From Actinomycetota bacterium (GTDB lineage Bacteria; Actinomycetota; Acidimicrobiia; Acidimicrobiales; Acidimicrobilacustridaceae), in contig WLGJ01000002.1 of the NCBI GenBank assembly GCA_009703275.1, forward strand, positions 1-38,041: DNA of 38,041 nucleotides, given 5' to 3'. The translations under genes and the position numbers were made by a program. Positions within the stretch are counted from its first letter, which is position 1, and each line of letters starts with the position of its first letter. Shown in pieces: positions 8,090-17,838 of the stretch. The notes below the pieces were generated by a model, which ran no database searches, had not been told where the DNA came from, and saw only the letters and a list, made by a program, of their open reading frames with translations.

Positions 8090-11000
8090 ATGCGAACCCC
8101 AAATGACATGCCCCAGCGTCGCCGTATTTCGCGAGGTCGCCTTGCTCTCATCGTGACCGCGGCGGTGGTCTTTGTTCTGTTCATGTCGTTACGCGGCCTC
8201 GCCGGCTTCTGGACCGACTGGATGTGGTTCGACTCGTTGGGTCTCAGTTCAGTTTTTACCGGGGTGCTCGGAGCGAAGATCGCTCTCGGAGCAATTTTCA
8301 CCGCAGCATTCTTTGTGATGGTGCTCATCAACTTGGTAATTGCTGACCGTATTGGTCCGAAGGTTCGCCCGACTGGACCAGAAGACGATTTACTTGAGCG
8401 CTATCACGAAACGATTGGCCGTCGCACCAAGACCGTTCGCGTGGTCGTTTCGTTTGTTCTTGCGCTTTTTGCCGGATTGGGAATGTCGGGCGACTGGAAC
8501 CAGTGGATTCTTTTCCGTAATGGCGGAAGCTTCGGCGTGAACGATCAAACGTTTCAGACCGATGTTGGGTTCTACGTCTTCAAGCTTCCGTTCTACTCAT
8601 CGGTAGTGAATTGGCTGTTCGCAGCCGGAATCATTCTGCTAATCGTGGCTGTCGTCGCGCATTACCTCAATGGCGGTATCCGACTGCAGGCCACAGGGGA
8701 GCGAGTCACTCCTCAGGTCAAGGCGCATATTTCTGTGTTGCTTGGTTTGCTGGCATTAGTGAAGGCCGCTGATTATTGGTTGCAGCGCTTTGCGCTGACC
8801 TACTCAACTCGCGGAACGGTTGACGGCGCGACCTACACCGACGTCAAAGCCCAACTTCCTGCGATCTACCTCTTGCTCTTCATCGCGATCTTGTCTTTTG
8901 GACTTTTCATCGCAAACATTTGGCGACGCGGCTGGACGCTTCCAGTTGTTGCGGTCGGGCTGTGGGCGCTCATCTCGGTGGTTGCCGGTGTCGCCTATCC
9001 AGCATTTATCCAGCGCTTCGTGGTCGAACCTGAGGAATCAACTCGAGAGACGCCATACATCGACCACAACATCAGTGCGACGCGAACCGCTCTAGGTCTC
9101 AGTGAGGTCGACACCAAACCCTTTATTTACAACCAAGATAAATCGGTTGCGACGCAAAACGTCAATGAGAACCCAGGAACGATTCGCAATATCCGATTGC
9201 TTGATCCAACGATCGTTGAACCGACCTACCAGCGTCTGCAGAGCCAGTACTCACAACTTCGATTCAACGAACTTGATGTTGATCGCTATCCGATCAAGAC
9301 CCCTTCCGGTGAAATTGCCAATACGCAGGTGATCATCGGTACCCGTGATCTCAATGTTGGGCAGATTCCGCAGAGTTCATGGGAAGGCCAGCACTTGGCC
9401 TACACACACGGGTACGGCGTGGCCCTTGCCCCGGCCAATGCAACGACCACGCAAGGTCGTCCCGATTTCTTGATCAGGAATGTTCCTCAGATCACCGATA
9501 CCTCGCGAATGACGACTGAAGTTTCAACTCCGCAGTTGTATTACGGCGAGAACGTGACGGGCTATGCAATTACCAACGCAACCCGCGAGGAAATCGATTT
9601 CATCGAAGCTGACGGCCAAACCAAGTTCACGGAGTACTCCGGCTCTGGCGGCGTAAAGCTTGATTCCTTCTTCAAGAAGGCCGCGTACGGTCTGAGGTTC
9701 TCGGACTGGAACCTTGTTGTCTCGAACTTCCTTACCTCTGATTCCCGCATTGTGTATCAGCGCGATATTCGCCAGCGCGTTGAAGCCGTCGCTCCGTTCA
9801 TGCAGTTCGACAGCGATCCATATCCGGTCATTCAAGACGGACGAGTTGTCTACATCTTCGACGGATACACAACCACTGATCGTTATCCGAACGCGCAGCG
9901 TGCTGATTCAAGCGGACTTCCAGCTGGCAGCGATCTTGGCGGCAATCGCTTCAATTACGTCCGCAACTCGGTCAAGGGTGTGGTCGACACCTACGACGGC
10001 ACGGTGAAGCTCTACGTCGTGGATCCTTCAGATCCGATCGTCAACGCCTACCAGAAAGCCTTCCCGGCATTGTTTGCGGGTGTCGACGAGATGCCTGCCG
10101 AACTGAAAGCACATTGGCGCTATCCCGAAGACCTCTTCCGGGTGCAGACCAATATGTTTGGTCGCTACCACATCAGCGATGCGAAGTCGTTCTACGAGAA
10201 GTCATCGAGTTGGTCTGTTGCTCAGGATCCAGGTTCCACGGTGAACGGTTCAACAGCGGTTGTTGCTTCTACTCAAACGGTGAATGGCACAACTGTTGTG
10301 CGCACAAAGGAAGCGCGCATTAGCCCTGTGTATTCGCTCATTCGACTTCCGGGGGAGGAGAACGAATCTTTTGTGATGCTGCGTCCGTTTGTTCCGTTCT
10401 CCGACGATGACTCCAAAAAGACGCTCACTTCGTTCATGGTCGCAAATAGCGATCCTGCGCAGTACGGCAAGTTGACGGTGTACGAAATGCCTTCTGGTTT
10501 CAATATCGATGGCCCTGCAATCGTCAACGCCAACATTCTTGCTGATCCAGAGGTCAGCAAGTACACGACGCTGCTCAACCAGCAGGGATCGCGTACCCAG
10601 TTCGGCGCTTTGATGCTGACCCCGGTAAACAACTCGATCATCTACATCCGTCCGCTGTATGTGTCATCAGACAACAACACGGCGATCCCTGAACTCAAGC
10701 AGGTCATCGCGGTGTTTGGTGGACAGGTCGTGATGAAGCCCACGCTTCGTGAAGCGTTGCAAACACTCTTCCCTGGAGCCAACCCGCAAACCTTCGAGTC
10801 GGGGATTGCCTCGCCGGAAGACACCACGAACAATGGGTCCAACAACGGCGGAGTAGTGCCGAGTGATCCCACGACGACCACCACGATTCCGTCCACCGGA
10901 AATGCCACGAAGGATCAGTTGATCGATCAGGCGGCGAGGGCATTGACCGATGCCGACACGGCGCTTCGGAATGGTGATCTTGCTGGCTATCAGGCAAAGG

Positions 11001-11131
11001 TTAAGGAAGCACAGACGCTCATTAGCCAAGCGCAGTCGCTTCCCGATGGAACCACTTCGAGTTCGGGTGCTTCAGGCTCGTCGGGTTCAACGACAACAAC
11101 AACGACGGTTCGATCAGGCACGCCCGCCTAG
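8090..11131 (+). CDS. UPF0182 family integral membrane protein
   Basis: Multiple N-terminal TMs, WTDWMWFDSLGLSSVF, NVGQIPQSSWEGQHLAYTHGYG, YYGENVTGYAI, C-terminal Thr/Ser-rich tail; ORF track start 8012 is upstream of the likely ATG. Confidence 0.92.
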   Translation: MRTPNDMPQRRRISRGRLALIVTAAVVFVLFMSLRGLAGFWTDWMWFDSLGLSSVFTGVLGAKIALGAIFTAAFFVMVLINLVIADRIGPKVRPTGPEDDLLERYHETIGRRTKTVRVVVSFVLALFAGLGMSGDWNQWILFRNGGSFGVNDQTFQTDVGFYVFKLPFYSSVVNWLFAAGIILLIVAVVAHYLNGGIRLQATGERVTPQVKAHISVLLGLLALVKAADYWLQRFALTYSTRGTVDGATYTDVKAQLPAIYLLLFIAILSFGLFIANIWRRGWTLPVVAVGLWALISVVAGVAYPAFIQRFVVEPEESTRETPYIDHNISATRTALGLSEVDTKPFIYNQDKSVATQNVNENPGTIRNIRLLDPTIVEPTYQRLQSQYSQLRFNELDVDRYPIKTPSGEIANTQVIIGTRDLNVGQIPQSSWEGQHLAYTHGYGVALAPANATTTQGRPDFLIRNVPQITDTSRMTTEVSTPQLYYGENVTGYAITNATREEIDFIEADGQTKFTEYSGSGGVKLDSFFKKAAYGLRFSDWNLVVSNFLTSDSRIVYQRDIRQRVEAVAPFMQFDSDPYPVIQDGRVVYIFDGYTTTDRYPNAQRADSSGLPAGSDLGGNRFNYVRNSVKGVVDTYDGTVKLYVVDPSDPIVNAYQKAFPALFAGVDEMPAELKAHWRYPEDLFRVQTNMFGRYHISDAKSFYEKSSSWSVAQDPGSTVNGSTAVVASTQTVNGTTVVRTKEARISPVYSLIRLPGEENESFVMLRPFVPFSDDDSKKTLTSFMVANSDPAQYGKLTVYEMPSGFNIDGPAIVNANILADPEVSKYTTLLNQQGSRTQFGALMLTPVNNSIIYIRPLYVSSDNNTAIPELKQVIAVFGGQVVMKPTLREALQTLFPGANPQTFESGIASPEDTTNNGSNNGGVVPSDPTTTTTIPSTGNATKDQLIDQAARALTDADTALRNGDLAGYQAKVKEAQTLISQAQSLPDGTTSSSGASGSSGSTTTTTTVRSGTPA

Positions 11132-11734
11132 CGGTGGGCTTTTCTCGACCGTTGGCCAGTTGCCGCTCTCGAGTGCGGTGACAAAGAGGGTGACCGTGGC
11201 CTGAAGCGCGATGTCGTCATCGGCACGCCCTAAGGGGGTTCCTGGTTCGATGAGGCCACGAACCGTCGCGCTGAAGACGCGGTGGGCGATGGCAACCTGC
11301 TTTTCGTCCAATCCAAACGAGGCGAGCACCGTTCGGATTGGCTGGGCAATGCGCTTGGCCCGTTCTGTGAACTCTGCGTCGTCGGCTCCGAGATGCCCCC
11401 GCAGCGCAGCCATACGCCCAGGGTGCAGTCGGGCGAAGTCGCGCTCCGCCTCCGCAATCGCAGTGAGCGCGTCAGCCCCACTGCGGCCCACGCTTGCTCG
11501 CCAGACAACATCGCCAATCTCGGTTACCGCGAGGACCGCGATCTCACGCCGTAGCGCATCGAGACCGTCGACATGGGAGTAGAGCGAACTCACGTGCCGG
11601 TCAACCGCTTCAGCAACTTTCGACAGCGTGAGTTCCGTCCATCCGATTTTGTCGGCAAGGTCCGCTGCGGTAGCGACGAGTGTGTCGCGGTCGAGGAACT
11701 GTCCCGTTGAACGGTTGGAGGTAGTGGCGTTCAC
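11114..11734 (-). CDS. TetR family transcriptional regulator
   Basis: DTLVATAADLADKIGWTELTLSKVAEAVDRHVSSLYSHVDGLDALRREIAVLAV TetR HTH; GTG start at 11734 overlaps upstream gene stop. Confidence 0.85.
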   Translation of the reverse strand: MNATTSNRSTGQFLDRDTLVATAADLADKIGWTELTLSKVAEAVDRHVSSLYSHVDGLDALRREIAVLAVTEIGDVVWRASVGRSGADALTAIAEAERDFARLHPGRMAALRGHLGADDAEFTERAKRIAQPIRTVLASFGLDEKQVAIAHRVFSATVRGLIEPGTPLGRADDDIALQATVTLFVTALESGNWPTVEKSPPLGGRA

Positions 11735-12837
11735 AGGTTCCAGACTTTGACTGCGTTGTCGCACACAATTTTGCGCTTTTCCTCATGAGGAACCCCTATG
11801 AAGGCCCGCTCAATAAGGTCCTGGGAATCGGGCCAACTTGTTACGGGATGAGGAAAGTCGGTGGACCACATGATGTTGTCGACACCGACGTCGTAACGCA
11901 GTGCTTCGATCGAGCGCGGCTCGTCGACGAATGTGGTCCACATGTTGCGGCGGAAATAGAAACTCGGGAGTTCGCTGAGATTGTCATAGACGTACCCCTG
12001 GCGAACGACCATGTCATCGATGAGATCGAGATAGTGAGCAATCCAGCCAATACCGGGTTCAACGAATACCAGTTTGAGATCGGGAAATTTTTCGAGCGTC
12101 CCGGTGAGGATCCACATACCCAACGCTTCTGCGGTGGAGAGAGCAGTCATCGTGACCATGATGCCCTTCTGCGGAGTTGGGTCACGACGGGTGAGTTCAT
12201 CGAGATTTGTGTTGATGCCGATGTGGCAGCACATCGGAAGTCCTGTTTCTTGAACGGCCGCCCAAAGCGGTTCATAGCGTTCGTCGAAGTAGTCAGGTTG
12301 TCCGAGTTCGGTTGGGAAGACGGGAATCTGAAGAGACTTTGCTCCCAATTCCGTAACCCGGTGCACCTCAGCAACGGCTGCATCGATGTCGTGAATCGGG
12401 ATCTGGTAGCTGACGACAAGCCGCCGAGGATCGGCAGACGCGAATTGGGTCAGAACGTCGTTAAACGCGCGTGTAGCTTCGGCGGCGCCGCGCTCCATGT
12501 CGCCGATATAGCGGAAGGCGCTTACTTCGGAATAGATGACTTCAACGTCGACGCCGTCAGCGTCCATGTCGGCGAGTCGGTCTGAGGCGGTGTGGTAGCC
12601 GGGACGAGAGAACGCCGCATGCGGATTTCGTTTCATCGCGTCGGCATTGACCTTGGCGGAACTCATGTTGGCGGCAACGCGCGCAGCAAATGCTTGCTGG
12701 GCTTTGTCGTAGTCGGGATGAAACTTGGGATCAAGGTTGGCCTTGACCTGATCTTGCGTAATCGCCACATGCGAATCGGCGGAGATGATTCGTTCGCCGG
12801 TGTGGTTCAGGACGATGTTGGATTCGGTGATGGTCAT
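11731..12837 (-). CDS. Amidohydrolase-2 family TIM-barrel metal-dependent hydrolase/decarboxylase
   Basis: ISADSHV, RLADMDADGVDVEVIY, CHIGIN, MWSTDFPHP motifs. Confidence 0.87.
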   Translation of the reverse strand: MTITESNIVLNHTGERIISADSHVAITQDQVKANLDPKFHPDYDKAQQAFAARVAANMSSAKVNADAMKRNPHAAFSRPGYHTASDRLADMDADGVDVEVIYSEVSAFRYIGDMERGAAEATRAFNDVLTQFASADPRRLVVSYQIPIHDIDAAVAEVHRVTELGAKSLQIPVFPTELGQPDYFDERYEPLWAAVQETGLPMCCHIGINTNLDELTRRDPTPQKGIMVTMTALSTAEALGMWILTGTLEKFPDLKLVFVEPGIGWIAHYLDLIDDMVVRQGYVYDNLSELPSFYFRRNMWTTFVDEPRSIEALRYDVGVDNIMWSTDFPHPVTSWPDSQDLIERAFIGVPHEEKRKIVCDNAVKVWNL

Positions 12838-12852
12838 CAGTATTCCTTTCGC

Positions 12853-13989
12853 TCAGCGGCCCAGAATGAGGCCGCTACGGCCGGCGCTAACGAGAACATG
12901 CTCAGCTCCGGAGACTTGGTTTGCTGACGTGCCCCGCAATTGACGCACGCCTTCGACGATGTTGTTCATTCCGTGGATATAGCCCTCGCCTAAGAGGCCT
13001 CCATTGGTATTCACGGGCAGCGAACCGCCGCGCCCAATGTGGCCATCTTTGATGAAGTCGCTTGCCTCGCCGCGCCCGCAGAAGCCAAATGCTTCGAGTT
13101 GAAGGAACACGATTGGGCTGAAGTTCTCGTAGATCATGGCGACATCAATGTCGTCGGCCGTAATGCCCGCCTGTTTGTAGAGCTGTTGGCCGAGTACACG
13201 GCCTTCGGGGTATTCGCAAAGGTCCTCGTGGTAGTAGGCGAACATCTCATGTCCGCCTTCGAGTTGTATCGCTGAGGAGGCGAGAATCGGAACCGCGTCG
13301 GCGCCATGATCTGCGGCGCGTTCGGCGGAGGTGATGAGAAGCGCGACACCGCCGTCGGATTCAAGACAGCAGTCGAGCTTTCGGAGGATTGGTTCGACTA
13401 TCCACCGCGAATCTTGATGGTCCTGCAGTGTGATGGGCCGCTCGTAGAACTGCGCATTGGGGTTGGTCGAGGCCCAGTCGCGAGCAACGACGGTGTAGCG
13501 GCCGAAGTCTTCGTTGGTGAGGCCGAACTCGTGCATGTAGCGCTGAAAGGTGAGTGAGTAGACCTTTGCTGGCGTGTTGAGGCTGAAGGGGCTCGCCCAA
13601 TTCCAAGCCGGGTCGGGGTTGGCCTGCACCGGTTGTCCGAAACGATGGGCCGAACGCTCGTTGAATGCTCGGTAGACAAGCACCGCATCGGCCTGACCGC
13701 TTTCGACGGCGGCTGCAGCAAGTTGAACGGTTGCGCTTGCCCCACCACCACCGCCTCGGGTGCGAGCGCAGAATCGCAGCATGGGAACGCCGATCGTTCG
13801 GATAAGAGCGAGTTCGTCGTTCGTGTCCATGGAGAATGTGACGGTGCCATCGACTTCGGCGGGGGAGAAACCTGCATCGCGAATCGCGTCGCGTGAAGCT
13901 TCGGCGGCGAGTTGCAATGTTGAGCGTCCCGAGTTCTGTGAGAACTCGGTGTGACCAATGCCAGCGATGACTGCACGTGTTTCACTCAT
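12853..13989 (-). CDS. Thiolase-like / lipid-transfer-protein (SCP-x thiolase, Ltp2-type) protein
   Basis: AVIAGIGHTEFSQNSGRSTLQLAAEASRDAIRDAG; NTNGGLLGEGYIHGMNNIVEGVRQLRGTSANQV; adjacent DUF35 protein. Confidence 0.87.
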   Translation of the reverse strand: MSETRAVIAGIGHTEFSQNSGRSTLQLAAEASRDAIRDAGFSPAEVDGTVTFSMDTNDELALIRTIGVPMLRFCARTRGGGGGASATVQLAAAAVESGQADAVLVYRAFNERSAHRFGQPVQANPDPAWNWASPFSLNTPAKVYSLTFQRYMHEFGLTNEDFGRYTVVARDWASTNPNAQFYERPITLQDHQDSRWIVEPILRKLDCCLESDGGVALLITSAERAADHGADAVPILASSAIQLEGGHEMFAYYHEDLCEYPEGRVLGQQLYKQAGITADDIDVAMIYENFSPIVFLQLEAFGFCGRGEASDFIKDGHIGRGGSLPVNTNGGLLGEGYIHGMNNIVEGVRQLRGTSANQVSGAEHVLVSAGRSGLILGR

Positions 13990-14393
13990 GGCTGCACCTC
14001 TGCCAAACGGAACTGGGGCAGGACGGTTCCGTCGTAGTCAACGAAGCACACCTCGACCCGTTTATCGTTCAGCACCTGATCGTGGGTTGGTGCAACATCG
14101 ATGAGGTTGGAAACGATTCGGGTGCCTTCATCGAGCTGCACGAGGATGACGATGCGAGGTTCTGCGTCAGGTTCTGTGGGGTGCTGCGAAACTATCCAGG
14201 TGAGGATGATGCCGTTCCCTGCTGATTGTGTCGTTTGGTTGTTGGTTGAACCGCAGATTGCACACATTGGGGTGGGCGGATGGCGCAAGGTGTCGCAGTC
14301 GCCACATCGTTGAATCAAAAGTTTGTGTTCTTTGGCGCCTTCCCAGAAGAACGCATCGTCGAAGTCAAAGATTGGTGGACGAACGGCGGTCAT
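13986..14393 (-). CDS. DUF35 OB-fold / zinc-ribbon acyl-CoA-associated protein
   Basis: LIQRCGDCDTLRHPPTPMCAICGS rubredoxin-like zinc ribbon followed by OB-fold-like strand pattern; overlaps thiolase start by 4 nt. Confidence 0.85.
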   Translation of the reverse strand: MTAVRPPIFDFDDAFFWEGAKEHKLLIQRCGDCDTLRHPPTPMCAICGSTNNQTTQSAGNGIILTWIVSQHPTEPDAEPRIVILVQLDEGTRIVSNLIDVAPTHDQVLNDKRVEVCFVDYDGTVLPQFRLAEVQP

Positions 14394-16819
14394 AAGGCGC
14401 GCTCCTGTCGGAGTGTGGATTGAAGGACGACGCCGTCAGCGATCAGAGTGTCGATCTCGGTTTTGCTGATGCCGAGTTCAGTCATGATGTCGACGGTGTC
14501 GTGACCGACAATCAGTGGCGGTCCGGCGATTCGTGTGGGTGTGTCGGAAAACGTCCACATATGGGCGAAGTGGTCGAAACTCCCGACCTGGGCCTGCTGC
14601 ATTGTGGTGACGAGCCCGGCGTCACGGAACTGCGGGTCGTCGAAGAGGCGCAAGCAGAAGTCTTCGTCTTCGATTTCGCAGGGGATAGCAGCACTGTCGA
14701 GTACATCGAACCATTCGGCTGCGGTACGGGTGCGGAAGGTTGCGCTCAGTTCTGTGATCGCATCTGCATCGGTAAGTGATGTGAGCCGCGTGATTCCGCT
14801 GATGGCTTCGAGTGCCGACCACTGTTCGTCGTTCTGCACGGCAAGGCACAGCCAGCGATCGGCTGTTTCGTAAAGACGTGTGCGCGAGCCAGTTCCGAAC
14901 ATGAGGCCATCAACCTTTGGGCGATCCACGCCTTCGCCGTTTGTTGCGTTGACCCACGCGTACGACGAGTTGAGAAGACACGCCGCAAGGATCGAGGTGG
15001 AAAGGAACTGGCCTTCACCAGTGACCTCGCGGTGAGTGATCGCCTGAATGATTGCGATTGCAGCGAGGAACCCGTTGCCTGTGTCGCCAAAGGACGTGAG
15101 GCTCCAGAGGGGCTTGCCGCCGTCGGCCATTCCGCCGTCTTCGTATTCAACCCCGGCGAGGCATGCCCCGGTCTGGTCGTTGCCCGGCAGGTGGGCGCGG
15201 CTTTTGTCGAAACCGGAACTATGGCAATAAATGAGATCGGGCTTGATCTCGACGAGTGATTCATAATCAATGCCAAGACGAACTGCGGCTTCGTACCGCA
15301 TGTTGTGCTGCACGACATCGGCTCGCTTCACCAACTCGCGCAGAACGGCAAGGCCGCGCTGGTCTTTGAGATTGATGGAGATCGATTGTTTGCCTCGGTT
15401 GGCGGTAAAGGCGATGTGGGTCGAATGCCAGAACATGTCATAGACGGTGTTCACCTTTATGACGGTCGCACCGAGATCGGAAAGCAACTGCGTACTGAAT
15501 GGTCCAGCAATGGCCAGTCCGAGGTCGAGCACCAAAATTCCTTCGAGTGGACTCTTGAGTGCTTTCGATGTGCCAGTTTGTGTCCGTTCGAACGGAATGT
15601 TGAGTTCGGCGAGAAGTTCATCGGTGTGCTGGCCAACGGTTGGCGCTGGTCCCTGCACCTTTCCTGGCGTCTTCGTCATCCCGTAAACAAGACCGACATG
15701 GCGAATGGGCCCGACTTCGGGGTCATTGACGGTGACAATGATCCCTTCATCGATGAGGGCCTGATCGTTCAACGCATCTTCAGGCCTCCGAGCTGGCTGC
15801 ATCGGGATGCCAACCTGCGCCGCGGCATCAAGCCAGTCCTGCGCGGGATACTTCGCGTAGGCCTCTTTCATTTGCGGGTGATAGTGAGCGAGAACCACGA
15901 GTTCGCTGTAATCAGGACCGATTCGAGAAGGATCGTCGGTGGGCTTGGTGATGCGATCGTCGACATTGATGGTGTCGCCCTGCGAAACACCCAAAGCGAA
16001 CGAGGGATTCGGCACCCAGTTCTGAATCCAATTGCCGTCGGCGCATTCAAAGTGGCCCTTGCTGCCGCGCGGATCAAAGATCCAACACATGTAGCCGTCA
16101 GCTTCGGGATGCTCAGGACGTTGCCACCCGCCAGCAGTACTGACGAGAACGCCTTGTAACAGTGAGGTCTCGACCCACTGTCCGCGGCCGGTGTGCAGTC
16201 GTGCGCGCAATGCCGCGCTGATTCCGGTGGTGGCCAAGAACGCGGCGCCAAGACTCGGCCAACGCGATTGCGTAAAGAGGGGGCCTTCGCGATCGGGGCC
16301 GTCGAAACAACCGGAAGGGATGTCGAGGTCCTCAAGTTCAATGGGAAGGTTGCAAAGCCGGCCGATTGTTGTTCCGACTCGACCTCGTTGTTCCCAATGC
16401 AGCCCAGTGCGCGCCGCGACAAGCGCATCGATCCCGGGACGATCTTTGAAATCGACGTGCCGTCCGTAGGGTGTGATTGAACACATCACGAGTCGGGGAT
16501 TGCGCTCTTTCAGTGTTTCCCAGTCGAGGCCGAGTGACTCACTGACGCCAAGGTCAAAGTTCTCGACCAGAACATCGGCTCGATCAATGAGAGCGAGCAA
16601 TTGATCGCGCTGCGCAGCATCGTCCACATCGAGCTCAATGCTGCGCTTGCCTCGGGCCCACACCCGCGCGCCTGATTCGGTCAATCGGGTGGGGTCACCA
16701 CCGGGCGGCTCGACCTTGACAACGTCCGCGCCGTTATCGGCGAGCAGCATTGTTGCCATGGGGCCAGCGATCCCTGTAGTGAGATCAATGACCCGGATTC
16801 CCCCCAGAACACCGGTCAT
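14390..16819 (-). CDS. Double-domain class III (CaiB/BaiF) CoA-transferase
   Basis: Two CaiB-like halves: GGIRVIDLTTGIAGPMATMLLADNGADVVKVEPPGGDPTR and EGILVLDLGLAIAGPFSTQLLSDLGATVIKVN; start at MTGVLGG rather than 16864. Confidence 0.88.
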   Translation of the reverse strand: MTGVLGGIRVIDLTTGIAGPMATMLLADNGADVVKVEPPGGDPTRLTESGARVWARGKRSIELDVDDAAQRDQLLALIDRADVLVENFDLGVSESLGLDWETLKERNPRLVMCSITPYGRHVDFKDRPGIDALVAARTGLHWEQRGRVGTTIGRLCNLPIELEDLDIPSGCFDGPDREGPLFTQSRWPSLGAAFLATTGISAALRARLHTGRGQWVETSLLQGVLVSTAGGWQRPEHPEADGYMCWIFDPRGSKGHFECADGNWIQNWVPNPSFALGVSQGDTINVDDRITKPTDDPSRIGPDYSELVVLAHYHPQMKEAYAKYPAQDWLDAAAQVGIPMQPARRPEDALNDQALIDEGIIVTVNDPEVGPIRHVGLVYGMTKTPGKVQGPAPTVGQHTDELLAELNIPFERTQTGTSKALKSPLEGILVLDLGLAIAGPFSTQLLSDLGATVIKVNTVYDMFWHSTHIAFTANRGKQSISINLKDQRGLAVLRELVKRADVVQHNMRYEAAVRLGIDYESLVEIKPDLIYCHSSGFDKSRAHLPGNDQTGACLAGVEYEDGGMADGGKPLWSLTSFGDTGNGFLAAIAIIQAITHREVTGEGQFLSTSILAACLLNSSYAWVNATNGEGVDRPKVDGLMFGTGSRTRLYETADRWLCLAVQNDEQWSALEAISGITRLTSLTDADAITELSATFRTRTAAEWFDVLDSAAIPCEIEDEDFCLRLFDDPQFRDAGLVTTMQQAQVGSFDHFAHMWTFSDTPTRIAGPPLIVGHDTVDIMTELGISKTEIDTLIADGVVLQSTLRQERAL

Positions 16820-16836
16820 GTGGACATCATGGGCGA

Positions 16837-16872
16837 CCAAAACACTTTTGGCAATAGCCAACAAGGTGTTGG
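16837..16872. promoter_or_regulatory. Candidate tandem operator in a divergent promoter region
   Basis: CCAAAACACTTTTGG (16837-16851) and CCAACAAGGTGTTGG (16858-16872): two palindromes with 6-bp perfect arms and 3-nt spacers, centres 21 bp apart, between divergent genes. Confidence 0.65.
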
Positions 16873-16899
16873 AGCGAAGACCTCGGCCTACGCTGAGTT

Positions 16900-17835
16900 A
16901 TGGCTCGGGGGGAACGGCTGGAACTCGATGTCGGAGGATTGGGTCCGGCGGGTATCGAGATGCTCGCTGCCGACCTGTACGTACCCGATGGGGTTGAGTC
17001 GGCCCCGCTTTTGGTCTGCTTCCCCGGTGGGGGAATGAATCGTGTCTATTTCGATCTTCCCGAGGGCTTGCCGGGAGAGTGGTCGATGGCGCGGTACTTG
17101 GCAGACCACTTTGGAATTGCGGTTGCTGTCGTCGATCACCCTGGTGTGGGCGAGAGTTCGGTGCCCGAAGATCCATACATATTGAACCCGCGTGTCGTTG
17201 CCGAGGTTGACCATGGTGCAATGTCAGAACTTGTTGCCCATGCGATGGATCTGTTCGAGCCGACTCGATTCATTGGTCTGGGTCATTCCATGGGGGCGCT
17301 CATCGTTGCTCACGCGCAGTGGCATCACCGATCGTTTGATGCGGTGGCATTCTTGGGTTTCGGGGGAGCGGGACTTCCTGAGTACCTAAATCGCGCCGAG
17401 TTGTCGTATGCGAACAACTATGAGCGTCTTGAACCTGTTCTCGCTGAGTTAGTCCGTGAGCGTTTTGGGACTGCACTAGTTCCAGGATCATCGACGAGTT
17501 CGGACATGTTGAATCCCGGAACGCTTTCCGCTGCTCGCCAGTTACTTGCTTCTGCCTCGGGTCCGTTGCTGGCACTTTGTGGTCTGGCTTCGATGGTTCC
17601 AGGTTCGTCGAATGCCGCTTTGGCGTCGATTGAAGTTCCTGTATTTATCGGTCTAGGCGAGAACGACATCGCTGGCGACATCAAGGAGGTTGTTGCGCTG
17701 TTGACTGCAGCCTCATCGGTAGAGACGTTCGTGCTCGCCGGGGCTGGTCATAATCACTCGATTTCGAAGAATCGAACTGACCTGTGGGACGCGCTCGGCA
17801 AATGGGTTGTCGAACTCGACGGAAGAGATAACTAA
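16900..17835 (+). CDS. Alpha/beta-hydrolase
   Basis: LLVCFPGGGMNRVYFDLP, FIGLGHSMGALIVAHAQ nucleophile elbow, LAGAGHNHSISKNR C-terminal His region. Confidence 0.85.
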   Translation: MARGERLELDVGGLGPAGIEMLAADLYVPDGVESAPLLVCFPGGGMNRVYFDLPEGLPGEWSMARYLADHFGIAVAVVDHPGVGESSVPEDPYILNPRVVAEVDHGAMSELVAHAMDLFEPTRFIGLGHSMGALIVAHAQWHHRSFDAVAFLGFGGAGLPEYLNRAELSYANNYERLEPVLAELVRERFGTALVPGSSTSSDMLNPGTLSAARQLLASASGPLLALCGLASMVPGSSNAALASIEVPVFIGLGENDIAGDIKEVVALLTAASSVETFVLAGAGHNHSISKNRTDLWDALGKWVVELDGRDN

Positions 17836-17838
17836 CTC

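Noticed and set aside
11785-12585. 266-aa + strand ORF antisense to the amidohydrolase
   Set aside because: Shadow ORF; no domain signature and no promoter or RBS support.
15305-16159. 284-aa + strand ORF antisense to the CoA-transferase
   Set aside because: Antisense reading of a gene with strong family motifs; typical high-GC shadow ORF.
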